A DNA stretch of 23,805 nt, taken from Chlorokybus atmophyticus. Lineage: Eukaryota; Streptophyta; Chlorokybophyceae; Chlorokybales; Chlorokybaceae. The notes under the pieces were generated by a model that worked only from the letters and a program-made list of their open reading frames with translations, was not told the DNA's origin and did not search any database. Location: positions 140,248-164,052 of the forward strand of contig RHPI01002368.1 in assembly GCA_009103225.1 (NCBI GenBank), written 5' to 3'. Shown here one piece after another: positions 1-8,689 of this stretch; the first letter of the stretch is position 1; the number at the start of each line of letters is the position of its first letter. The translations under genes and the position numbers were made by a program.

Positions 1-435
1 AATGACACGCACATGTAAGCATGCGTGCATGCGCCTGCTCCATAACTCACATTTGCCGGGCACGTACAGGATCATGCATGATGGTGCTGGACGGCACGTT
101 GGTGTGTGCGTTATGTATGTGATGGCTGCATTGCGCACAGCTCTGTTCGTACTATACATGTGTACCACGTATGTGCAGACATGTGCCTGCTCAAGTGCAA
201 GCCAGTTGGAAGTTGTGCGCAGCCCAGGTTCTCAAGCTCATGCTCCACTTCCATGCATATCATGTAGCACGTGCTCAGTCACACATACCAAAACACACGC
301 ATATGTATGCACACCGTGCAACAGCATATTTCACTGTCCCACACCCACGCACACATGCGCCGAGTAAACAAGCTTACATGCGCGATCACCGTCGCTGGCA
401 GGCCGCACACGCAGGAGGCGCAGCACTCAGTGATA

Positions 436-460
436 ATATATATATATATATATATATATA
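436..460. repeat. AT dinucleotide microsatellite
   Basis: An uninterrupted alternating A/T run of 25 bases is read directly from the sequence. Confidence 0.95.
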
Positions 461-884
461 GCACAAGGCTGAGGCAGCAGGTAAGAAATTAGTGTGATTG
501 CGCGCATGCGTGCTCAACAGCATGTGCTAGTCGCACTGATTCTGCTAGTATCATTGGCATATATAAGGGCTAATTGCAATTGCAGCTTATGTTACAAAGA
601 GTTGACGCTATAGCAATGTCGTACTTTTGGTTTACTTGTCAAATCAACGCTGTACCCTCTTTATTTTTACGTGCATGCGTGGTTGTTGCTTGCTGTTAGC
701 GTTGGGTGATTCACGGCCTGATGGTGTGTATGTGTGGCTTGGGCGTCAGCAGGCCAGCATACAGGGCCTTGGGAGATTGCATGTGCTTGTGTCCAGGTGC
801 ATGCTGTTGATTAGGCTTGCAACTGCGACGGCGGCGTTGGTAGAAGTTCACGGCCATGCCTACGGGCAAGCAACCGCCAAGCCC

Positions 885-926
885 TTGGTCATGCTGGCCT
901 GGTCGCTACCAAGCCAGCATGACCAG
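885..926. repeat. Imperfect inverted repeat (hairpin)
   Basis: The left arm (885-903, TTGGTCATGCTGGCCTGGT) and right arm (908-926) are complementary at 17 of 19 positions around a 4-base loop (CGCT). It could be the core of a small foldback element or a subterminal hairpin of the nearby mobile element. No gene is associated with it. Confidence 0.75.
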
Positions 927-1230
927 GTCAGCGGCGTAGCCTGGTGCTCTTGGTATGCAGCGCCATGCCGCCCGCCAGGCCACCAGCAGCGGCGGCCTAA
1001 CGGCGGTCAGCTGCTGCGTAATTGCTGCATCTGACCGCAGTTAGCCGCAAAATTATAGTTAAAGTTAAGTTGTCAAACGCCGGCCAGTCTCTCATGCTGG
1101 TCCGGCTGTAGCCGACCAAGAAAGCTAAAAGACCGGTTAGCGCACCACACATGGTCCCTACAAACTCATGAAACATTGTAACCAGGCATGGTCCTTACCT
1201 ACATTGATCATCCAAACGAATTTTACCCAA

Positions 1231-1432
1231 GGGACCAGTCCTGGTCCCACTTATACCCGTTTTTGACCGGGACCAGCCCTGGCCCGGTTTTTCGGGGGAC
1301 CGTGGGACAATTACGTATTGTTGAACCAGCCCTGGTCCCCACGTGCAGACCAAGGGGGGGCAGCCCTGGTCCGGACCCGAAGCCGCCCTGGCATTTTGGC
1401 CCTAGTCCGTACGTGAGAACCAGGGCTGGTCC
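1231..1432. repeat. Array of GGACCAG/CTGGTCC palindromes
   Basis: Five related palindromic units lie within about 200 bases. A perfect one at 1231-1248 has 8-bp arms GGGACCAG/CTGGTCCC around TC. Imperfect ones are near 1268-1288, 1325-1338, 1371-1384 and 1419-1432, sharing the core CCAGSSCTGGTCC. Clustered short palindromes next to a block of transposon-like genes resemble subterminal repeats where a transposase binds. That role is an inference. Confidence 0.6.
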
Positions 1433-1570
1433 GTGGAAAAAATTCCGTGTGTTTGAGTGCTGTATGCGCATGCAGCAGGGGTCACCACCTGCCAGCGAGT
1501 CATCAGAGGAGCTGCCGCAACCCGCATACGGCCATCAGTCATGCTAGGTGGCCAGCTCGCCTCATGGGAC

Positions 1571-2805
1571 CACTTCAATGCGCCAACGGATGGTAATTGC
1601 TTCTACCATTGTGTATTTCGCGCCAGGCCGTCTATAGCGTTTGCTTCTACCATTGTGTATTTCGCCCAGCTCGAGCAGATTTTGGGCCATGCTGGACACC
1701 ATGGACGACGACGGCAGGGGGGACACTCTCCGTAAAATCACCGCCAAGGCTGTCGATGCAGGCGTGGCGAGCAGAATCCTAGACCTCTGTAGAGCCACTG
1801 GTGCCGCGGAAGAGATGGCGCAGTATTACGACAAACCACCTGCGACCATATTGGCTGATGTCAATTGCAACATTGAGCTAGCCATGGCCAAGGTGCGACA
1901 GATCGTGCAGAGTAAAGATGTGTATGTCGAGCACCTGCAGATGACCATGTTTGCCAACAAGCTGGGCTTGTTGATTGGCTGCGTGACCGTTCAGCGCAAG
2001 CATGGGTGGTGGGTGCCTTGGCCCGGCAGCGCAGTTTGGGTTGGAAATAACAAAGCCCCCAACTCAACTCAACTCAGTCCTGGTGGTGGGCAACACTGCT
2101 CTTGATGAGCCAGAAGCACACTTTTGGCTCCTCAAGCCTGCAAGCACCAAACAGTGGTCGTGGCCTATGCATGAAGTGCCACCGGAGGTAACATACCTGA
2201 TCGGAGAGTGGCGGAATGGCGTTGCCAACTCCCCGCTACCACCGGCTGTGACCCAGAGTGCTGCGCCAACGCCTCAGGCCTCGTCTTCGTGTGCTAAACA
2301 AGAAGTAGCCGAGTGTTCTGCACATCCTGCCTCCCCTCAACGACAGCCACATTCTCGCAATTGAAATTCAGCACCCTCCCTTCCTGCCGCGGAGACTCAC
2401 TTGCCACCGCACTCTGACCATCCGGAGGCATCTCCATTAAGAAGCAGCTGTAGCTCGCCCTCTCCCTCTAAGCTTGCCACATTGATCCCAGCTTGTCTTG
2501 TTGGTAAAGAGACTGATCGAGGTGTCCTGAAAGCTGCGCTGAAAGACAAAGGCTTCATGCTTGACCTCATGAAGCAACATGAGGTCGTGAAGGAACGGGA
2601 GGCAACCAACAAGCGCAAGGCTGTGAAGCAAGAAGATAACGCCTTACCTCCTCTGAGTGACAGTGCCACGCAGAACGCCTGCCAGGATGTGCAGGTTGAC
2701 AAAAAAAAAGAAAAGAAGAAGGTTGTTGGAACAAAGGACGCTGACAGGACCAAACAAGGAAAGGTGAGGCATCGTTACAACGTTACAAGAAGCACAGCGC
2801 CTTGA
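1571..2805 (+). pseudogene. OTU-type cysteine protease, frameshifted
   Basis: The plus-strand frames carry the hallmarks of an OTU (ovarian tumour) cysteine protease, a family that usually removes ubiquitin or cleaves viral and transposon polyproteins. The nucleophile motif PTDGNCFYHC has DGNC at 1589-1600. A second frame (about 1680-2000) gives LRKI, then an OTU-like stretch around VYVEHLQMTMFANKLGLLIG. A third frame (about 2077 on) gives DEPEAHFWLL, which would contain the catalytic His. The three parts lie in different frames. A 44-base-offset duplication (1597-1621 and 1641-1665) directly after the Cys motif accounts for part of this, and a short intron near 2005-2076 is possible. After the His the frame runs through one in-frame TGA (2362-2364) into a Lys/Glu-rich, probably disordered tail, which may end at a splice donor near 2764. 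Family call is fairly good; present function is doubtful. Proteases of this kind are known passengers of eukaryotic mobile elements and large DNA viruses. Confidence 0.6.
1597..1665 (+). repeat. Short direct duplication inside the OTU motif
   Basis: A 25-base segment beginning TTGCTTCTACCATTGTG occurs at 1597-1621 and again at 1641-1665, identical and offset by 44 bases. Because 44 is not a multiple of three, it shifts the frame immediately after the DGNC cysteine motif. Confidence 0.9.
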
Positions 2806-3191
2806 AGCCTCACTGGGGTTGACTGTGTGTCCTGAGTAGGCACAGGCGGGTTTACAACGTCAAGTGGCTGCTTAGCATCGTCCAGAGAGAGCCGATGCGG
2901 CACGAGCTGCCTAAGCTCAAGCACCGACGCGCAGACGCTTTGAGGGGCTGACTCGTAGTGCAAAGGAGTTGATAGCCCTACCATACGCCCAAAACGCGCT
3001 GCATCACCGCATGCGGCATGCCTCGAGGTGGGTGACGAAAGTGTGCAATAAGTGGGAGCAAACGCGGAGAGTGCAGTCTAAACAGACCTCTGGGGATTGG
3101 CCGTGGTTGGAACGCATACATATGATATGGCCATCCGTAGTATGTTGTTGCCCCTCGCCGTCCTTGATATGATGGTGTTTTTGCTGCCGCA

Positions 3192-4111
3192 GCAACCCGG
3201 CAATGTGCAAGAGCTATCCGCGGAGCAGAACTTTGACCTGCTACAGCAGATGTACCTGTCGATGTCGACTGATGCGGGTCGAGATGTGTGCCACTACCTG
3301 AGCAACATACTGGGTGGCAAGTAAAACCATTTGAGCTGTACTTGGCATGCTTTGGCTGGCAGTGGCTGTATATCATACGGCACGTCGAGCTGATTCTGTG
3401 GAAACTCGAAGAAAATGACGATGTGGGGGAGTACACGAATGACGACAGCCATGTCGAGGGCCTGGATAAACGCATGCTGGACAAGACCACCAAGACCAGC
3501 AAGTGCTGTATGGCGGCAGACGGGCAACAGGTGATCAAGCAGGCAGTGGAGCGTTATGCTGCGCCAATTTGGATGGGAGTCGCTACGCCTGCAACGCGAT
3601 AACAAGGTTTGGTGGCAGAGGCACCTTGCACGACCGCGTGCACCATGTGTGCTGACTTGTCGCATTGAAGAGCCCCCCCCCCCCAGCGGATGGGGAGACG
3701 CCCTGTTGCAAGAAAGCGATGTGCCATGTTTGCATCATAGCACATCAGAAGACTGTGGCAAATAAATTAAAGAATCTACAAGCGTGTCCCTTCTGCAAGC
3801 AACCTCACCCCTTTTGGTCGCCACGCCTAATGCAAGACGCCAACGTGTCGACGGTGATTTGGCCCCCACCTTTATGCCAATCGTGCATGTATTGTAATTT
3901 TGTGTTGGCTGCCTGTGAATCATGTGGGTACATGTATAGTTGCAGCATGGTGCATGGTGCACCCGAGATCTGCTGTTGTCAGAAGCATTGGCTGTACATG
4001 TGTATGATGACTGCCCGGCGTATGAGTCAGTGCATGGCTTGCATACCTCGCTGGTTCAGAGCATGGTTGACAGCCACAAACTCAGACAGCGCTCTGGGTT
4101 CCATGGCATGA
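3192..4111 (+). pseudogene. RING-finger protein remnant
   Basis: RING fingers bind two zinc ions and typically recruit E2 enzymes for ubiquitin transfer. The first Cys pair (CTMCADLSH, from 3639) is in one frame. The rest (PCCKKAMCHVCI, then ACPFCKQPHPF, about 3707-3815) is in another. Together they give the spacing of the C3HC4-like class with a PCC..C..C centre that is common in algal and diatom proteins. The frame change falls at or near a run of 12 C (3673-3684). Upstream, 3192-3602 reads as an acidic helical region (for example QELSAEQNFDLLQQMYLSM, then VELILWKLEENDDVGEY) that joins the RING frame only across a frame change near 3320 and a TAA at 3600-3602. Downstream the frame stays Cys-rich to a stop at 4111. 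It is either a decayed gene or one damaged by homopolymer assembly error. Confidence 0.5.
3673..3684. repeat. C12 homopolymer
   Basis: Twelve consecutive C bases sit at the point where the RING frame changes. Homopolymers like this are frequent sites of both real slippage and sequencing error. Confidence 0.95.
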
Positions 4112-4164
4112 CAGCACAGTATTACTCTACGATCGTGGTAGTTTACGAGTATCCTTGTACTGTA

Positions 4165-4238
4165 GTACCATTAACGGATGGAGTACCATTCATGCTGATG
4201 TAGTACCGTGCATGGGTTTGCAATAGCGTCCATGGTAC
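4165..4238. repeat. GTACCATT repeat cluster, left
   Basis: GTACCATT occurs at 4165-4172 and 4183-4190. A variant GTACCGTG is at 4203-4210 and CCATGGTAC is near 4230-4238. The same 8-mer reappears mostly in reverse complement at 8376-8522, on the far side of the methyltransferase and minus-strand gene, which suggests subterminal motifs of one element. Confidence 0.55.
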
Positions 4239-4357
4239 AGTCGTCCTTCACTTGAAGTTTAACCCATTTAAGTTTCGTAAACTGGCAACCCTGAATTGAT
4301 GCCCATACCCTAAAGTCTCGCTCAGTTTGTGGGCAGCCGTGCCGATTCCTATTTTGC

Positions 4358-4696
4358 ATGATGTTGGCGGCAGCAGTTGAATCCCCCTCACTTAGGAGAC
4401 CATGCTTGGTGTGCCCACAATGCAATGCGTATGTATGTGCCAATGGCCGTAGGCAGCAAATGCGAGCACACTTGACCGAATGCCAGCGAGTGCAGACAGT
4501 GTGCCACGATTTTAGTGCTGCTTGCTGGCATCACACCACACACAATGTCGACATGTTTAGCTGCCGCCTTGGCCAAGTGCTGTGCAAAGAACCCGAGTTT
4601 TGCCATTGCGTGCAGTGCGTGTGCAAATCGTGCTCGCGCTCATGCTTCGAGTGGCGAGGGGAACCCATGCGCTTCTTCACATGGACAACACCGTGA
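4358..4696 (+). CDS. Cysteine-rich small protein, unrecognised
   Basis: An ATG-started frame of 112 residues contains 15 cysteines, far above average. Its first part, around CLVCPQCNAYVC with a following H and C (MRAHLTECQ), could bind zinc. The second part (EPEFCHCVQCVCKSCSRSC) packs eight Cys into 19 residues or so. I recognise no family. It lies between the RING remnant and the methyltransferase on the same strand, so it may be another gene of the same mobile element or a shifted part of the RING protein. The opposite strand is also open over part of this stretch, so coding status is uncertain. Confidence 0.3.
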   Translation: MMLAAAVESPSLRRPCLVCPQCNAYVCANGRRQQMRAHLTECQRVQTVCHDFSAACWHHTTHNVDMFSCRLGQVLCKEPEFCHCVQCVCKSCSRSCFEWRGEPMRFFTWTTP

Positions 4697-4939
4697 CATG
4701 TGATTAGTGGACATGTCGTGGATGCTGTGGAGGTAATTCGGCAGAGTGGACCGCGACGTATCACTGCATGTTATGTTGGGCGTATGCTTATTTCATGCAT
4801 GTTGAAGCTGTTGTCGCATTCAGAGCAGTCTTCCACGGTGTGGGTGTGGGCAGTTCCATCCCCTGGCCGTTGTAGAGGAGGCAGACCATCGACCGTTGGA
4901 CAGCGCACTGAATCGGCTGCGGAACGCAGTTAAGTTGGG

Positions 4940-6084
4940 ATGCGAGCAGCTAATTGGTGTGAGTGTCATGATGCATTGGCCGGGCTAGATGGGGAATGGT
5001 ATGCGGGCGTTGTGGAATCATTTAAGCAAGCGTCAGGTCAGCATCGCTTCGTGGCGTGCGAGATTGAGGACGCATTATATATGCATGGTGCAATGGAAAA
5101 TGTCTTTGCAGGGCAGCACCGTATACTATTCGATGACGGTGATCGACCACAAACCATCAACTTCAAAGGGCACAACGTATTCGCGTACACATCAGTTGAC
5201 GGGGCACGCCATGTTCTGCGCGCCCGAGGGGAGAACGTCAGTCGCAGAGTCAGCCCGGACGGCATCATTGTTAGTCCCTGGCCAGCACCACGGCCAGCCT
5301 TGACCACATACACGCCATTTGACAACAAGCTTGGACGCACACGCAGACCAAGGGCACTCAACCTATTCTGCGGCGGTGGCGGTGCCAGTGTCTATACCAC
5401 GCAGGCTTTGACGTGACCGGGATGGACATAAGTCCCTCCTCTGAGTACCCGCTGCCCTTCATACACAGCAATGTATGCACCCTGAGTGCAGGAGAGCTGA
5501 GCGAGTACAAGCTCATTTGGGCCAGTCCACCATGCCAGGCCTATTTGGGTGCTATTCCGGCACCTCAACGGGCGGCACATGGCACATCCTGGAGACACCA
5601 GGATATGATACCACTCATTCGACGTCTGCTGCTTGCAAGCCAGGTCAAGTTTGTGATTGAGAGTGTGCCAGGAGCAGCTTCCTCATTCAGACCCAATCTG
5701 TCTCTTTGTGGCACGATGTTTGGCCTATCAACTTTCCGACACCGTCTGTTTGAGACACAGCGAGTTGTAGCTACCCCACCAGCACGCTGCTCGCACGCGG
5801 GCAAGGCAGTTGAACTGCTACCGCCGCACCTGTCCGCTAGCGCGAAGAAGACCATTGTGACATCAAACGCGCCACAGCAAATGTACCCGGTCTATGGCCT
5901 TCTAAGCACCAGGGGCGGCATTGCTGCGTGGCAAATAGCGCTGGGAGTGCCATGAATGACCTCGGCCGTTTTCATAGCGAATGCAGTTCCTCCCGCAATG
6001 GCGGAGTGCATAGGGCGTCTCATGCTTGAAACAATGGATATGCGCTGTGACTACCCTCCTGTGTCATGGAACTATGAGGCTTGA
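4940..6084 (+). pseudogene. Tudor-like/cytosine-C5 DNA methyltransferase fusion
   Basis: The enzyme family transfers methyl from S-adenosylmethionine to carbon 5 of cytosine in DNA. The first frame (ATG 4940) has a Tudor-like chromatin-reader module: W20 in DGEWYAGVV and the acidic strand RILFDDGDRP at residues 61-70. Motif I follows (LNLFCGGGGAS, about residue 140). After a frame change near 5385-5405 the second frame continues with HAGFDVTGMDIS, motif IV with the catalytic cysteine (ASPPCQAY), motif VI as VIESVPGA (Ser where Asn is usual), motif VIII (RHRLFE) and a short target-recognition region of about 80 residues. A TGA at 5953-5955 interrupts. The same frame then gives motif X (FIANAVPPAMAECIGR) and ends at 6082-6084. 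So all main motifs are present, with one frameshift and one stop. Cytosine methyltransferases are known cargo of some algal and dinoflagellate retrotransposons; here the neighbours point to a DNA transposon or viral insertion. Confidence 0.75.
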
Positions 6085-6287
6085 GTGTGGTGCACTGTAT
6101 TGATGCTTAATGCCACACGGCGGATTGATTGTTGAATGTTGCATGGCACATTTGATTGTGGTGACAGTTGTGCAGTGACAGCTGCCCGGTATTGTACACG
6201 TCCACATGCAAACGTCTTAGCATACGATTAACAATGCCTAATTGACTGATATGCTCCAAACTCAGAGTAGTGAGACAAGTACATGTG

Positions 6288-8206
6288 TCACGTGAAAGTG
6301 CAGTGAACGTTCACCCAATACTTGCCCTCTTGTACACGGGCGCTGTCCTTGTCAAACATGGGGAGCAGCTGGACAATGCCTTTTACTTGCTCCAGAGTCA
6401 CGACATCGAGATGTGGACCGCCTCGACGCTTTTCCCATTCCAGAGCGATGCACTTTGTGTCGCTCGTCACATCCAGCTTCGTGTACCAGCGGACAAACAC
6501 GACCTCCTTCCACACGCGCTCGCCGCTACCACCCCACACCACCACGCGCAGAAAAAGGAGTGCCTGAGCCCACCACGTCACGTTCACACCGTCCTCATCA
6601 CCTTCCAACTCAAGTGTAGAGAACCAAGGCCGCCCATGGAACATCCCAGTGCGCGCGCCATGCTGACTCCAGATGTAATGTACACCGCTGCGCCTCCATT
6701 CACCACGCGAACAGCACGCCACCCATCAGCCAACTCCAGTTGTTCCCTCCTCAACCAGCTGTCCAGGGTGGCAGGCAGCTTGTCGGCGAATGGAGTCTTC
6801 AGGGCGACTTGGCGGCTACGCGCAGATCCGCTCCAGTACGGACTGGACTCCCTCCTTGTTAGCACATCCATCTTTAGCAACTTGTCCGTCTTCTCCATAA
6901 CATTACAGCACTGCTGCCGCGCCTGCGCCATGACCGAGCGCATCTCGGGATCCACGACCATGCCATCCTCTCTCACATATTCCGCATAGCTCCATGCCTT
7001 CAGGATACGTGCATGGTAGTCCCGGTTGTTGCCACCACGCGCCCACCGTTTGATATTTTGGGCGTGCGTCTGCTCCATGCGGTTGGCGCTGAACCAATGT
7101 GGGTGTCCACTGCTGACAATTGCCGGCCTAAAATAAGTGAGCTGATGCATCTTCTCGATCTTTCAACCTGACTTCTGATACATGTCCCAATTGTAGTTGG
7201 CAAGCGATGCCATTAAAGGGTAGCCAGAGCGCTTGCCCTCGCTGACCAGCGTTGCCACTGTACAAAATGGCAGGCGCTGAGTAGGTTGCTTCCCCCACCT
7301 CTCTCCTCAAATTCATCTCCACATCCTTCTACCAATCGCCCGTGGAAGGATGGCCAAAGCTGTGCTCATCACCACTGTACTGGAGATTGAAGCCATTGGC
7401 GGCATGTGGATTGCCATACAACCGCGCGAGCCACATCTGCTCCGACCAAGAGCATTAACAGGCATGCTGGCCTCAGAGTAGATACTACATCGATGCTGCA
7501 TTAGGTACTGCATTTTACAGACCTTGGCCGGCATATATGTGACGCTGGTGTCCTGATCCTCAGGGTCTCCAGGCTTGCGCAGGTCAGCCGTCACGTAGTT
7601 CTGATACGGCAGCACGCTCGCATGTGCATATGTGCCATAGCTATGACGGTTGAAGCACATGCACCGCACACCGTGAACACACCTCAGACTGAGAGAAAGC
7701 AATTGTTGTCCAAAGGTAGCTGGCCACATGCACACCGGTCTCCCACTGGAGCTCTTCCGTCAGGAGGTGTGCATTTCGGATGCACTTGATGATCCGCCCC
7801 ATGTTGCAGGCCGACAGGCCTTGGCCGCTGTTGCACTGCACGAATGCCACTGCAAGAGCATGCTCGAGCCATACCACCTGGATTTCGACGCGTGCGAAGG
7901 GACGCCTCCACTTCCATGTTGGCGTGCCACAGGTTTCTCAGGCACACGCACACATCGAAAGCCCTCGTTCACTTCCTCCTCCTCCTGTGACTGCTGTGCG
8001 TGCGTCTCCTGGAGGAATCCTTCAGCATCAAGCATGTGCGCATCCTGGATCGAACTCCCCGGTTCAACATGACCCGCATCGTACTGTAATGGACGCTGGC
8101 CGACATACAGCTTGATGTTTTTGCACACCCTGCTGCTAATAATGTGCATGTAGACCGAGCTGCGTGTGGCGAAGCGCATGAGGCAATACGGACAAAGGAC
8201 TCTCAT
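6288..8206 (-). pseudogene. Large zinc-finger protein, probable transposase remnant
   Basis: Read 5' to 3' on the minus strand, the frames form a plausible single long protein. It opens with a C2H2-like finger (MRVLCPYCLMRFATRSSVY, from 8206) and an acidic linker. A middle region follows with MWLARLYGNPHAANGF, YSGDEHSFGHPSTGDW and KRSGYPLMASLANYNW (about 7440-7170), then GHPHWFSANRMEQTHAQNIK (about 7120), and a C-terminal part with WKEVVFVRWYTKL and VQLLPMFD ending in WVNVHCTF (stop at 6288-6290). Breaks: TAG at 7329-7331, a frame change at the G5 run (plus 7292-7296), TGA at 7163-7165, a frame change near 6690, and others or introns between 7950 and 7450. The layout (N-terminal finger, a gkrs-x-PL-x-LANxxW block, a C-terminal VRW...P-F...VN block) recalls the very large transposases of the CACTA/Plavaka type. 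This is similarity by eye only. It is convergent with the methyltransferase. Confidence 0.4.
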
Positions 8207-8270
8207 ATCACACTACTAACGTCGACACACTTGTCGCAAATGTAACCTGCATCATATCCAGCAACACGCA

Positions 8271-8314
8271 CCGCCGCCGCCGCCGCCGCCACCGCCACCG
8301 CCACCGCCACCGCT
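8271..8314. repeat. GCC/ACC trinucleotide repeat
   Basis: A run of CCG then CCACCG units covers about 44 bases just upstream of the minus-strand gene start. It gives Ala/Val-rich artefact frames. It may lie in the 5' leader of that gene. Confidence 0.85.
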
Positions 8315-8365
8315 AGCCTTGCATGCCAGTGGCGGGAAACTTGGCCGCCATTCACTGGCTCCGTT

Positions 8366-8522
8366 GTACCAGAATAATGGTACGATCGAGCCATTGCACG
8401 TCAAGGGTGAGTCTCTGCATATATATCCTGATTAAACCGTTTCAATGGTACGAAGATGCCTTTGCCAAAAAGTACCATTGAAATGGTACCTTTGTACAGT
8501 GGCAATGGCAGTTCATACCATT
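8366..8522. repeat. AATGGTAC repeat cluster, right
   Basis: AATGGTAC is present at 8376-8383, 8444-8451 and 8482-8489. GTACCATT is at 8472-8479, forming with its partner a perfect palindrome (8472-8489, 8-bp arms, 2-base spacer). A partial copy TACCATT is at 8516-8522. GTACCA/TGGTAC also form a small hairpin at 8366-8383. The dominant orientation is opposite to that at 4165-4190. Confidence 0.6.
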
Positions 8523-8689
8523 GACAACATTGACAAGGTCAGTCCCTGCGCATGAAAACACCATTGATAGCTCCGCCAAGCTATGCCCTTACAGGGGCGT
8601 GATGCCGAGGGTATGTGGCATTTGCTGAATCGTTGGCGGCGCTGCCAGGGGCGTAGTGGGCATTGTGGTTGAGGTCCGGGATAAATTCC

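Larger units (their letters stand above)
1..1570. other. Gene-free 5' region
   Basis: I see no convincing gene here. The longer open frames lack family motifs and have compositions set by CA/TG-rich simple sequence. The stretch holds an AT microsatellite (436-460), a hairpin (885-926) and an array of GGACCAG/CTGGTCC palindromes (1231-1432). Its last part, from about 1,000 on, may be the outer edge of the mobile element whose coding remnants start near 1,570. That is an inference from adjacency. Confidence 0.5.

Noticed and set aside
2978-3538. 186-residue Ser/Pro/His-rich open frame on the minus strand
   Set aside because: The plus strand has more protein-like composition and leads into the RING motif, so this is probably a shadow.
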